A stretch of 64,000 nucleotides of DNA from Streptomyces griseocarneus (GTDB lineage Bacteria; Actinomycetota; Actinomycetes; Streptomycetales; Streptomycetaceae): assembly GCF_014655595.1 (NCBI RefSeq), contig NZ_BNBL01000006.1, positions 1 through 64,000 on the forward strand, written 5' to 3'. A program made the translations under genes and the position numbers. Below the pieces are notes generated by a model. That model did no database searches. It saw nothing but the letters and a program-made list of their open reading frames with translations, and had not been told where the DNA came from. Within the stretch, counting starts at the first letter, position 1. Each line of letters starts with the position of its first letter. This document shows positions 17,397 through 25,432 of the stretch, one piece after another.

Positions 17397-17882
17397 ATGT
17401 CCGCGTACCTTGACCAGGCCCGCGAGGCCTACGAGGCCGAGCGGCGCATCCAGGCGGCCAACAAGGCCCGGGAGACCCTGGCCCACGAGCGGAAGGCGCT
17501 GGCGGCCCTGGCCGCCGCCGAGGCGGGCGAGAGCCTGGACGCGATCGGCAGCGCCATCGGGCTGCACGCCACGAACGTCGCCGAGCTGGTCGAGGAGGCC
17601 CGCCGGCTGGCGTCGCCCCTCCCCGGCCGTCCCGGCCGCAGCCCCCAGCACGTCGTCATGCGGTACGCGGCGGGCGAGATCAGCCGCGACGAGATGATCG
17701 AGACCCTGTCCACCTGGCCCTACGCGCCGGCCGGGCCGATCGCCGAGAACCTGCTGAACGACTTCCGGCCGCGGGTGTCGGGGAGTTTCGACGACGTCCG
17801 GTCGGCGGTCTACCAGGGCTACATCGACGACGACGCGTTCGACACGATCGTCGAGCGCTTCGCCGCCGGCCCGCAGCAGTAA
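17397..17882 (+). CDS. HTH protein paired with zeta-like kinase, copy 1 (antitoxin candidate)
   Basis: A 161-residue cytoplasmic protein of unrecognised family. The N-terminal half is Ala-rich and helical (AREAYEAERRIQAANKARET). A helix-turn-helix-like segment (LDAIGSAIGLHATNVAELVE) follows, then PGRPGRSPQHVVMRYAAGEI and a C-terminal part with ETLSTWPYAP and YIDDDAFDTIVERF. It is first in a two-gene module with a zeta-like kinase 21 bp downstream, the position of an antitoxin. It does not look like the short three-helix epsilon antitoxin. TTGGAGG precedes the ATG. A paralogue with the same order lies at 19125. Confidence 0.66.
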   Translation: MSAYLDQAREAYEAERRIQAANKARETLAHERKALAALAAAEAGESLDAIGSAIGLHATNVAELVEEARRLASPLPGRPGRSPQHVVMRYAAGEISRDEMIETLSTWPYAPAGPIAENLLNDFRPRVSGSFDDVRSAVYQGYIDDDAFDTIVERFAAGPQQ

Positions 17883-17903
17883 CGGCAAGGGCAGGCACAT
17901 ACC

Positions 17904-19091
17904 GTGGATCCCGAGAAGGTCGAAGCGCACCGCGAAGCGCTGGAGAAGGCCGCCCGTGACGGGAAGATCGGCCTCAAGGCCCCGACGGCGACGACCAACA
18001 ATCCGGAATGGTTCACTCGCGCCAATGGCGAGCTGATCCCCACCAAGGCCCGGCGCGCCGTTCACAAGGAGATCCTTGCCGATTGGAAGAACAAGGTTCC
18101 CAATCCCGGCAAGGACAAGATCGCGATTGTCACCGCCGGGCCGCCCGGCGCCGGCAAGTCGTCGGTTCTGCCGGGCGTACAGGAGCGCCTGAGCTCCGAA
18201 GGCTGGCGGCAGGTCGACCCTGACGCGTTCAAGGACAAGCTGCTCGAGCAGGCCCTGAAGGACGGCTCGTTCAGCAAGCTGGTCCCGGAGGGCATGGGGC
18301 AGCCCGGCGAGCAGTTCTACCCGCGCGAGCTGGCCGCCCTGGTGCACGACGAGTCCGGCATGCTCGCCATGGAGGCCCAGGCGCAAGCGCTCCAGGCCGG
18401 CGAGAACGTCGTCATCGACGGCACCCTCGCCAACGAACAGTGGTCGAACGACCTCGTCGGCATGCTCGACGAGGCCGGCTACACGGTCCACGTCGTGGAC
18501 GTGGAGACGTCCAAGGACGTCGCACAGGAGCGCGTCAACGGTCGTTGGCAGGAGCCGTACGAGGAAGTCCTGGAGAAGGCCGAGAACGGCCAGGACACCT
18601 CGAAGGAGCTCGGCGGCCGCTGGGTGCCCAACGAGGTCGTCGGGTACATGTACCCGAACGGCAACGACGGCCGGGCGATATCCGCCGACAACGCCGAGAA
18701 GCTGATCCAGAACCATGCCGCGGTCAAGGAAGTGGACCGCTACTACACGCCGCACTCCAAGGCCGCCCCCGAGCGCGTCGAGAGCTGGCAGCGGGACGCG
18801 AGCGGCAAGGTCACCCACAAGGCCTACGAGAACTCGCAGACCAAGGAACAGTCGAAAGAGCAGTCGAAGGAAGCGCGGAGCGTCGCCGGGCAGTCGAGGA
18901 TCGATGCGCTGCGCAACAAGGTCGGCGGCCGGGAGACGGAGCCGAGGACGGTCGCCGGCGGCAGGGCTTCCGCGCAGCAGTCGCAGGGGCAGGGGAAGAA
19001 TCAGCCCCAGGCGCAGCGCGGAACCCAGCAGGCCGCGCAGCAGCGCGACGACAAGCGCCGTCAGGATCGCGCTCGCGGTCAGGAGCGCTGA
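17904..19091 (+). CDS. zeta-toxin-like kinase, copy 1, with charged C-terminal tail
   Basis: A 395-residue protein. The zeta-type P-loop is intact: IVTAGPPGAGKSSVLPG (about residue 78), followed by the acidic VDPDAFKDKL expected to hold the catalytic base, FYPRELAALVHDES, ENVVIDGTL and an Arg-containing QERVNGRWQEPY. Zeta toxins phosphorylate UDP-N-acetylglucosamine, poisoning wall synthesis. From about residue 310 the chain is low-complexity and Gln/Lys/Glu-rich with a short block ARSVAGQSRIDALRNKVGGR, and it ends in DDKRRQDRARGQER. That block and the tail recur in copy 2. Start: GTG 17904 with AAGGGCAGG upstream. Location directly after a secretion-like operon raises the possibility that it is exported (inference). 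Confidence 0.82.
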   Translation: MDPEKVEAHREALEKAARDGKIGLKAPTATTNNPEWFTRANGELIPTKARRAVHKEILADWKNKVPNPGKDKIAIVTAGPPGAGKSSVLPGVQERLSSEGWRQVDPDAFKDKLLEQALKDGSFSKLVPEGMGQPGEQFYPRELAALVHDESGMLAMEAQAQALQAGENVVIDGTLANEQWSNDLVGMLDEAGYTVHVVDVETSKDVAQERVNGRWQEPYEEVLEKAENGQDTSKELGGRWVPNEVVGYMYPNGNDGRAISADNAEKLIQNHAAVKEVDRYYTPHSKAAPERVESWQRDASGKVTHKAYENSQTKEQSKEQSKEARSVAGQSRIDALRNKVGGRETEPRTVAGGRASAQQSQGQGKNQPQAQRGTQQAAQQRDDKRRQDRARGQER

Positions 19092-19124
19092 CGTCCGTGA
19101 CCACAGGCATTCACCGGAGGAACC

Positions 19125-19607
19125 ATGTCCACGCATCTTGAGCAGGCTCGTGAGGCCTACAAGTCCGAGCAGGCTGTTCTGGCGGGCAACAGGGCACGTA
19201 CGGCCCTTGCCCACGAACGCCTCGCCCTGGCGGCGCTGGCCGCCGTCGAGGCCGGGGAGGACCTGAACGAGGTCGGACGGGCGATCGGCCTGCACCCGAC
19301 GAACGCTGCCGAGCTGATCGAGAAAGCGCGGCAGCTCGCCCCCGCGTTGCCCGGCCGTCCCGGCCGTAGCCCCGAGCACGTCATCATGCGCTATGCCGCT
19401 GGTGAGATCAGTCGCGAGGAGCTGATCGAGACACTGGCCACTTGGCCCTACGTGCAGGCCCAGCCCATCACTGAAGGACTGCACGACGACTACGCGTCGT
19501 TCACACCTGGCAGCTTCGACGAAGTGGAGAAGGCGGCCAATCTGTCGTACATCGACGACGACACGTACGAAGTGATTCTGCAGCGTTATGCGCTGCGGTA
19601 CCAGTAA
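19125..19607 (+). CDS. HTH protein paired with zeta-like kinase, copy 2 (antitoxin candidate)
   Basis: A 160-residue paralogue of the protein at 17397, with the same layout: helical N-terminus (AREAYKSEQAVLAGNRART), HTH-like segment (LNEVGRAIGLHPTNAAELIE), PGRPGRSPEHVIMRYAAGEI and ETLATWPYVQ. By eye about 60% of positions are identical, so the duplication is not recent. CCGGAGGAACC precedes the ATG and 33 bp separate it from the upstream kinase stop, suggesting one transcript. The partner kinase starts 24 bp downstream. Confidence 0.66.
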   Translation: MSTHLEQAREAYKSEQAVLAGNRARTALAHERLALAALAAVEAGEDLNEVGRAIGLHPTNAAELIEKARQLAPALPGRPGRSPEHVIMRYAAGEISREELIETLATWPYVQAQPITEGLHDDYASFTPGSFDEVEKAANLSYIDDDTYEVILQRYALRYQ

Positions 19608-19631
19608 GAGCGCGGTCGGGGGGAAGAACCA

Positions 19632-20846
19632 GTGGATGCCGACAAGGTAGAGGCGCACCGCCAGGCGCTGCGACAGGCTGAAAAGGACAAGTGGCTCGGG
19701 GCCAAGGCTCCGACAGCCTCGATCAACAACCCCAAGTGGTTTGTTCACACGGGCACCAAGCAGCGACCCACCCAGGAGCGCCGTGCTCTCCACGACAGGA
19801 TTCTGAACGACTGGAAGAACCAGGTACCCAACCCCGGCAAGGACAAAATTGCCATCATGACGGCCGGTCCGCCGGGTGCGGGCAAGACGTCGGCGCGGGA
19901 AAGCGTGCAGGAGCGCCTGAGTCCCGAAGGCTGGCGGGTCATCGACCCGGACGAGTTCAAGGACAACCTCCTTCGGCAAGCGCTGGACGACGGAACGTTC
20001 CAGGACCTGGTCCCGGAGAGCGTGCGCGAGAGCGGTGAGCGGTTCTATCCGCGCGAGCTGGCTCCTCTGGTGCATGACGAGTCCGTCCGTCTCGCGGAAC
20101 AGGCGCAGGCCCAGGCGATAGCGGCCGGTGAGAACGTCGTCATCGACGGCACCCTCGCAGGCCGTGACAAGCCCGACCGGATCGCCCAGAGCCTCACCGA
20201 AGCCGGCTACACCATCCACGTCGTCGATGTCGAGACCACCGCCGACGTCTCCCGCGAGCGTGTCATGGGGCGTTGGCAGGAGCCCTACATAGAGGCGGAG
20301 GAGAAGGCCGAGCGGGGCGAGGACGTCTCGAAGGAGCTCGGCGGCCGCTGGGTGAACAGCGAAGTCGTCGACTTCATGTTCAGCAAAGAGGACAGCCCGT
20401 ACAGCATCTGTGCCGACAACGCCGAGGCGTTGATCCACAAGCACCCTGCCGTCCAGGAGGTCGACCGCTACTTCACCCCGAACGCACAGAGCGGGGCGGA
20501 GCGTGTGGAGAGCTGGCAGCGGGACGAGAACGGGAAGGTCACGCACCGGACGTACGACAACCCGCAGAAGCAGGAGCAGGGGCAGCAGAAGGAACAGGGC
20601 AAGGAACAGGGCAGGGACCAGTCCCGCGAGGTCCGCAGCGTCGCCGGGCAGAGCAGCATCGAGGCGTTGCGCAACAAGGTCGGTGGTCGCGAGGCGGCGG
20701 CCGAGCCGAGGACGCCCGGCGCGGCGAGGACCAACTCCGTCCCCTCGCAGGCCCAGGCCCAGAACCAGACCCGGGCGGTCCCGGCCAAGGCCCCGCAGCG
20801 CGATGACAAGCGCCGCGAGGACCGTACGCGCGGGCAGGAGCGCTAG
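19632..20846 (+). CDS. zeta-toxin-like kinase, copy 2, with charged C-terminal tail
   Basis: A 404-residue paralogue of the kinase at 17904. The P-loop is IMTAGPPGAGKTSARES, followed by IDPDEFKDNL, FYPRELAPLVHDES, ENVVIDGTL and SRERVMGRWQEPY; all the expected zeta positions are kept. The C-terminal extension again carries VRSVAGQSSIEALRNKVGGR, then low-complexity sequence and DDKRREDRTRGQER. The end is nearly identical to copy 1 while the linker between differs, so the tail appears selected. Start: GTG 19632 with a GGGGGGAAG site. The stop overlaps the stop of the convergent amidohydrolase by four bases. Confidence 0.82.
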   Translation: MDADKVEAHRQALRQAEKDKWLGAKAPTASINNPKWFVHTGTKQRPTQERRALHDRILNDWKNQVPNPGKDKIAIMTAGPPGAGKTSARESVQERLSPEGWRVIDPDEFKDNLLRQALDDGTFQDLVPESVRESGERFYPRELAPLVHDESVRLAEQAQAQAIAAGENVVIDGTLAGRDKPDRIAQSLTEAGYTIHVVDVETTADVSRERVMGRWQEPYIEAEEKAERGEDVSKELGGRWVNSEVVDFMFSKEDSPYSICADNAEALIHKHPAVQEVDRYFTPNAQSGAERVESWQRDENGKVTHRTYDNPQKQEQGQQKEQGKEQGRDQSREVRSVAGQSSIEALRNKVGGREAAAEPRTPGAARTNSVPSQAQAQNQTRAVPAKAPQRDDKRREDRTRGQER

Positions 20847-22366
20847 GCGGCGGCCGCCGCCTTCGCCAGGGCCTCGAGGAGGCGTTCCCGCTCCTCCTTG
20901 TCGATCAGTCGCCCGCGGGTGACCACCGCCTCCACGCGTCGTGTGTTGCCGATGTCGGTCAGGGGGTCCGCGTTCAGGACCACCAGGTCCGCGGCCCGGC
21001 CGGGGGCGATCGCGCCCAGGACCGAGCCCTGGCCGAGGGCGGCCGCCGCCTCGACCGTCGCGGCCCGCAGGGCATGGGCCGGGGTGAGGCCGGCGGCGAC
21101 CAGGCGGCGCAGTTCGGCGTGCAGGGCGAAGCCGGGGACCAGGTAGGGGGCGCCGGAGTCGGTGCCGGCGAGGAGGGGGACGCCGCTGCGTCGCAGGGCG
21201 TCGACCAGGCGCGGGCGGTGGTCGTCGAGTTCGTGGGCGCGGGCGGTCTGCTGCGGGGTGCGGGTGCCGGTGATGTCCGTCAGCTGTTGCCGCCAGCCGC
21301 TGGTGAGCCAGGCCGGGAGGTACCTCCACTCCTCCTCCCGGTCCGGCAGCGCGTCCGTGCGTTCGAGGGCGTGGTGCATCCCGAGGGTGGGGGTGACGTA
21401 CGTGCCGTTGCGGGCGAGGACGTCGAAGGCGCGCCGGGCGCGGTCGGGGTCGTAGGAGCGTACGGCCGCCGACTCCAGGCGGTGGATTTCCTGCTGCCAG
21501 TTACGGAAGCGCCGGGCCGAGCTTGGCTCGTCCGGGTCGACCCGGACGGCGGAGAGGGCCTGCCGGAGCTCCTCCTCGCGGCCGGATGCCGACAGCGCCA
21601 GGGGGTGGAGGTGCTCGATGGTGCGCTGGCCGGCGGTGGAGGCCTCGGTCACGGGGACGGCGTCGGGGACGTGGCCGGCGTACGGGATGCCCTGGCGCCG
21701 GGCCTCGCCGGCGAGGGCGAGGTAAGCGGGGCGCGTGAGGCGGGAGTAGACCTTGATGAAGTCCCCCGAACGGCCGGCCGAACCGCCCGCCGAACCGCCC
21801 GCCGAACCGCCCCCCGAACCGTCTGCCGCGATCCGGCGCACCGCTTCCCGCGCCTCCGCCTCCGTACCCACCTCGAGGACCGGCGCCGGCGAGAGGTCGC
21901 TCGTCCACAGGCTGGGCGTGCCGTCGACGAGGGTGCTGCCGATCACCCAGCGCGGGCCGAGCAGTTCTCCGCGTTCGGTCCGGTCCCGCCAGGCGCGGAT
22001 CGCGGGCGTGCCCCACATCTCGCGGACGGTCGTCACCCCCGTCAGGGGGTAGAGCGGCGAGGCGAAGGCGGTCACGCCGAGGCTGTGGGTATGCGCGTCG
22101 ATCAGGCCCGGAATGACGTACTTGCCCGTGAGGTCCACCGTCCGTGCCCCGTCCGGCACGGCGGTGTCGGCGGTCCGGCCCACGGCCAGGATGCGGCCGC
22201 CGCGGACGAGGACGGTCCTGTCGTGCTCGGGAGGGCGGGAGCCGGGCGCCGCGATCAGCGTGGCGTGGGTCAGCGCCAGGGTCTCGCCGGCCGACGCTCC
22301 GGTCGCTGCCGCCGCACCGGCCACTGTGGGCCCGCCGCTGCCGTGCGATGGGTGGTGTCCACACAT
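20843..22366 (-). CDS. amidohydrolase family protein
   Basis: A 507-residue metal-dependent hydrolase of the amidohydrolase superfamily (imidazolonepropionase/dipeptidase-like branch). Metal-site motifs in order are HxH in IDAHTHSLG (about residue 90), a Lys suited to carboxylation in FIKVYSR (about 205), His in YAGHVPD and TIEHLHP, and Asp in LAGTDSGAPY (about 400). The start of the chain has no convincing signal peptide. Residues about 185-200 are a GGSA repeat encoded by an imperfect 12-bp tandem repeat (about 21768-21822). It is the only gene between clusters A and B and has no obvious link to either. GGGGGCGGGAC precedes the ATG. Confidence 0.85.
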   Translation of the reverse strand: MCGHHPSHGSGGPTVAGAAAATGASAGETLALTHATLIAAPGSRPPEHDRTVLVRGGRILAVGRTADTAVPDGARTVDLTGKYVIPGLIDAHTHSLGVTAFASPLYPLTGVTTVREMWGTPAIRAWRDRTERGELLGPRWVIGSTLVDGTPSLWTSDLSPAPVLEVGTEAEAREAVRRIAADGSGGGSAGGSAGGSAGRSGDFIKVYSRLTRPAYLALAGEARRQGIPYAGHVPDAVPVTEASTAGQRTIEHLHPLALSASGREEELRQALSAVRVDPDEPSSARRFRNWQQEIHRLESAAVRSYDPDRARRAFDVLARNGTYVTPTLGMHHALERTDALPDREEEWRYLPAWLTSGWRQQLTDITGTRTPQQTARAHELDDHRPRLVDALRRSGVPLLAGTDSGAPYLVPGFALHAELRRLVAAGLTPAHALRAATVEAAAALGQGSVLGAIAPGRAADLVVLNADPLTDIGNTRRVEAVVTRGRLIDKEERERLLEALAKAAAAA

Positions 22367-22490
22367 CTGTCCCGCCCCCGTCCGCTGTGTCTTCCGCGTG
22401 TCTTCCGCTGTGCCTACCGTCGACGAACGTCCTCGTTCCTCACTGTGGCGCAGCGGCGGGCCGGTGGGCTGTAGGCAGCTCTGCCCAGTT

Positions 22491-22530
22491 GACAGCTTCA
22501 GCCGGGCGACAGCTTCAGCCGGGTGACAGC
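22491..22530. repeat. 17-bp tandem duplication at the 3' end of the cluster B coupling-like gene
   Basis: Two copies of a 17-bp unit (22491-22507 and 22508-22524, one base different) plus a 6-base partial copy. The second copy spans the stop codon of the leftward gene ending at 22515, so a stop is present in each copy. It looks like replication slippage. Confidence 0.8.
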
Positions 22531-23993
22531 GTGTGGCGCGGCCAGCGGGCCCTCGCCTGTTCCTCCGAGCGCATCAGGGCGAACGTGGGCAGGCCTTGTG
22601 CCTCACCGGCCGCCAGCAGGTCCGGGAGGGCCGGGATGGGGGCCACGGCGGCGACGTCGTCGAGGACGAGGGTCAGTGGTGGGTCGAGCCGGCCGGAGGA
22701 TGACCGTGCGGCCATGCGGCGGCCGTGCTCGACCACGCTTGCGGCGAGTGCGGTGAGCAGCGGCATCGCACCCGGGCGGGTTCGGGGATCCTCAATCGCC
22801 TCACCCACCACGTACAGGGTTCCCCCTTCGGCGATGAATGATTCCACCGCCAAGGAATTGGCTCGATTGGGGTTACAGGCGTCGCGGATGTGAACGGAGG
22901 TGAGGGCGGTGAGGGCGCTCGCGGCCAATTGCAAGGCCATGTCACGCCGTTCGGGGTGCCCGGTGAGCGCCGACTCCAGCTCGCCCGCCGTGCCGCCGAC
23001 CGCCTTGGGGTTCGTCCGCAGGATCCGTACGGGCTCGTGCGCCGACGTCCCCTGGGCCCAGCGGTGCACCTGACGGAAGGGGCGGCCGTCGACGGCGACC
23101 GCGTGCAGCCAGCAGCGCACCAGGGTCTCGGCCGTGTCGGCGGTGGCGGAGTCGAGGGCGCTGAGGGGGCGTACGGGCGCGAGGAGCGCGGCCGCGCGGG
23201 CAGCGGCCGTGTCGCGGGACTCGCAGCCGGCGGCCGGGTTCCAGCGGAGACGGTCGGGGGTGTCGAGGAGATGACTCGGGTCGAACGCGTGCACAGGCCC
23301 GAGCTTGGCGCGGGCGGCCTTGGTGCCGGCCCACAGGCCGGGGTCGCTGGTGACGACGAGCACGGGCCCGGCGGCCTCGAGGACGGCCTGGGCGGCGAGG
23401 GCGCTCCGGTCGGCTGCGTAGACGAGGCGCTGAGGGCCGGAGGGGGCGGGAGAGGCCGTGGTGGCGGTAGTGGTGGGGACAGGGGCGGCGGTGGCGGGCG
23501 CGGGCGTACGCGGCCCGGGGACGGACACCACCGCCTCCTGCTCCGCTACGGGCTGCACTGCTACGGATTCCACCGGCGCGGCCTGCGCCGGCACCCCGAC
23601 CCCCACCCCCTGCTCCCGCCGCGCCCGCATCGCCCGCCACCGGGCCACCGTCCCGATCGCGAACGTCATCAGCACCACGGCCACCAGCACCTCGCTGATG
23701 AGCACGCCCCAGAACAGCCCGTACCCCGACAGCGCCTCCGCTTCCGCCTCCGGCCACGCGGCCGGCAGGTCGCGCGGCTGCGTCATGAGGTGGCGCAGCG
23801 CCTGGGGGGTACGGACGAACGTCACGCCGTCCGGCCAGGCGCCGTTCGCGAAGAAGGCCGCGATGCCGGTGGCCGTCCAGACCAGCAGGGTCATGCCCAG
23901 CAGGAAGGCGAGGACGCTGACCAGCAGGCCGTCCGGAATTCCGCGCTCCGAGGAGCCGTGGCTCCGGCCGTCCCGGTCCCGTGCGGGCGTCAT
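22515..23993 (-). CDS. TraG/VirD4-like protein without a P-loop (cluster B)
   Basis: A 492-residue membrane protein. Two N-terminal helices (about 22-48 and 95-118) resemble a coupling protein, followed by a Pro/Thr-rich linker. The C-terminal domain has TraG-like features: VHAFDPSHLLDTPDRLRWNP and a Walker B-like LTLVLDDVAAVAPIPALPDL. No GxxxxGK(S/T) is present; where it is expected the chain reads VYAADRSALAAQAVLEAAGP. It is therefore probably not an ATPase, unlike its cluster A counterpart, which keeps Lys-Ser. The start lies one base after the stop of the VirB4-like gene. It may be a structural relic or adaptor of the coupling complex (inference). Confidence 0.75.
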   Translation of the reverse strand: MTPARDRDGRSHGSSERGIPDGLLVSVLAFLLGMTLLVWTATGIAAFFANGAWPDGVTFVRTPQALRHLMTQPRDLPAAWPEAEAEALSGYGLFWGVLISEVLVAVVLMTFAIGTVARWRAMRARREQGVGVGVPAQAAPVESVAVQPVAEQEAVVSVPGPRTPAPATAAPVPTTTATTASPAPSGPQRLVYAADRSALAAQAVLEAAGPVLVVTSDPGLWAGTKAARAKLGPVHAFDPSHLLDTPDRLRWNPAAGCESRDTAAARAAALLAPVRPLSALDSATADTAETLVRCWLHAVAVDGRPFRQVHRWAQGTSAHEPVRILRTNPKAVGGTAGELESALTGHPERRDMALQLAASALTALTSVHIRDACNPNRANSLAVESFIAEGGTLYVVGEAIEDPRTRPGAMPLLTALAASVVEHGRRMAARSSSGRLDPPLTLVLDDVAAVAPIPALPDLLAAGEAQGLPTFALMRSEEQARARWPRHTLSPG

Positions 23994-23994
23994 G

Positions 23995-25422
23995 TCACGC
24001 CACCGTCGACTCGGAGGGCTCGGCCGCGCCGGCCGGATCGCCCGGCCCGTACACCTCCATCGCCGCCGCGGCCCGCTCGGCGGCCGCCGCCTCCGCCGCG
24101 AGCTCGCGGGCCAGGTCGTCGCCGTCCTCGGTCATGGCCCGGTCGGTGTAGACCAGCGGCCGTTCGGCGTCGGTGATCAGGTGCTTGACGACCTGGACGT
24201 TGCCGTTGACGTCCCAGACCGCGATGCCGGGGGTGAGCGTGGGAATGATCTCCACCGCCCAGCGCGGCAGGCCCAGCACCTGGCCCGTGGCCCGCGCCTC
24301 GTCGGCCTTCTGGGCGTAGACGGTCCGCGTCGAGGCCATCTTCAGGATCGCCGCGGCCTCCTTGGCCGCCGCCCCGTCGACCACGTCCGACAGGTGGTGG
24401 ACCACCGCCACGAACGACAGGCCCAGCCGTCGGCCGAACTTCAGCAGCCGCTGGAAGAGCTGCGCCACGAACGGCGAGTTGATGATGTGCCAGGCCTCCT
24501 CGACCAGGAAGATCCGCTTCTTCCGGTCGGGACGGATCCAGGTGTGTTCCAGCCAGACGCCCACGATCGCCATGAGGATGGGCATGGCGATGGAGTTGCG
24601 GTCGATGTGCGAGAGGTCGAAGACGATCAGCGGGGCGTCGAGGTCGATGCCGGCCGTCGTCGGCCCGTCGAACATGCCCCGCAGGTCACCGTCCACCAGC
24701 CGGTCCAGCACCAGCGCGACGTCCAGGCCCCAGGCCCGTACGTCGTCTATGTCGACGTTCATCGACTCCGCCGACTCGGCCTCGGGGTGGCGCAGTTGCT
24801 CGACGATGTCCGTCAGCACCGGCTGGCGGCCCACGATGGTCTCGTTGACGTACGCGTGCGCGACCTTGAGCGCGAAACCGGCCCGCTCGTCCAGTCCTCG
24901 TCCCGTCGCGACCTCGATGATCGTGCGGAGGAGGGCGAGCTGGCCGGTCGTGGTGATCGCCGGGTCGAGCGGGTTGAGCCGGATGCCGCCGTTGAGCGCG
25001 GCCGTCGGGTCCAGCCGGATGGGGGTTATGCCCAGCTGCTGCGCGATGAGGTTCCACTCGCCGACGCCGTCCTCGCCCTGGGCGTCCAGGACGACGACCT
25101 GCCGGTCGCGGAAGCGCAGCTGGCGCAGGACGTACGTCTTCTCCAGCGCCGACTTGCCGTTGCCGGACTCGCCGAGGACGAGCCAGTGCGGGGCGGGCAG
25201 CTGCTGGCCGTAGAGCTGGAAGGGGTCGTAGATGTAGCCCTTGCCGGAGTACACCTCGCGCCCGATGACCACGCCCGAGTCGCCGAGGCCGGGGGCCGCG
25301 GTGGGGAGGTAGACGGCCTGCGCCTGACCGGTGGAGGTCCGTACGGGCAACCGGGTCGTCTCCACCTTCCCGAAGAGGAAACTGGTGAAGGCGTCGGTGA
25401 GGGTGGCCAGGGGATCGAGCAC
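23995..25422 (-). CDS. VirB4-like secretion ATPase (cluster B)
   Basis: A 475-residue ATPase with an intact Walker A (LVLGESGNGKSALEK, about residue 85), IRLNPLDPA, and Walker B IFLVEEAWHII (about 310). The C-terminal part has FQRLLKFGRRLGLSFVAVVH and LKMASTRTVYAQK, typical of the VirB4 ATPase domain. As in cluster A, the N-terminal VirB4 half is absent and a SCO6880-family protein is encoded immediately upstream. The GTG start at 25422 has AGGGG eight bases upstream; an ATG five bases earlier is in another frame. Of the cluster B proteins it is the only one with a complete nucleotide-binding site. Confidence 0.87.
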   Translation of the reverse strand: MLDPLATLTDAFTSFLFGKVETTRLPVRTSTGQAQAVYLPTAAPGLGDSGVVIGREVYSGKGYIYDPFQLYGQQLPAPHWLVLGESGNGKSALEKTYVLRQLRFRDRQVVVLDAQGEDGVGEWNLIAQQLGITPIRLDPTAALNGGIRLNPLDPAITTTGQLALLRTIIEVATGRGLDERAGFALKVAHAYVNETIVGRQPVLTDIVEQLRHPEAESAESMNVDIDDVRAWGLDVALVLDRLVDGDLRGMFDGPTTAGIDLDAPLIVFDLSHIDRNSIAMPILMAIVGVWLEHTWIRPDRKKRIFLVEEAWHIINSPFVAQLFQRLLKFGRRLGLSFVAVVHHLSDVVDGAAAKEAAAILKMASTRTVYAQKADEARATGQVLGLPRWAVEIIPTLTPGIAVWDVNGNVQVVKHLITDAERPLVYTDRAMTEDGDDLARELAAEAAAAERAAAAMEVYGPGDPAGAAEPSESTVA

Positions 25423-25432
25423 GGCATTGCCC

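Noticed and set aside
21768..21822. Functional DNA repeat inside the amidohydrolase gene
   Set aside because: The 12-bp repeat is in frame and encodes a GGSA linker; it looks like a coding low-complexity tract.
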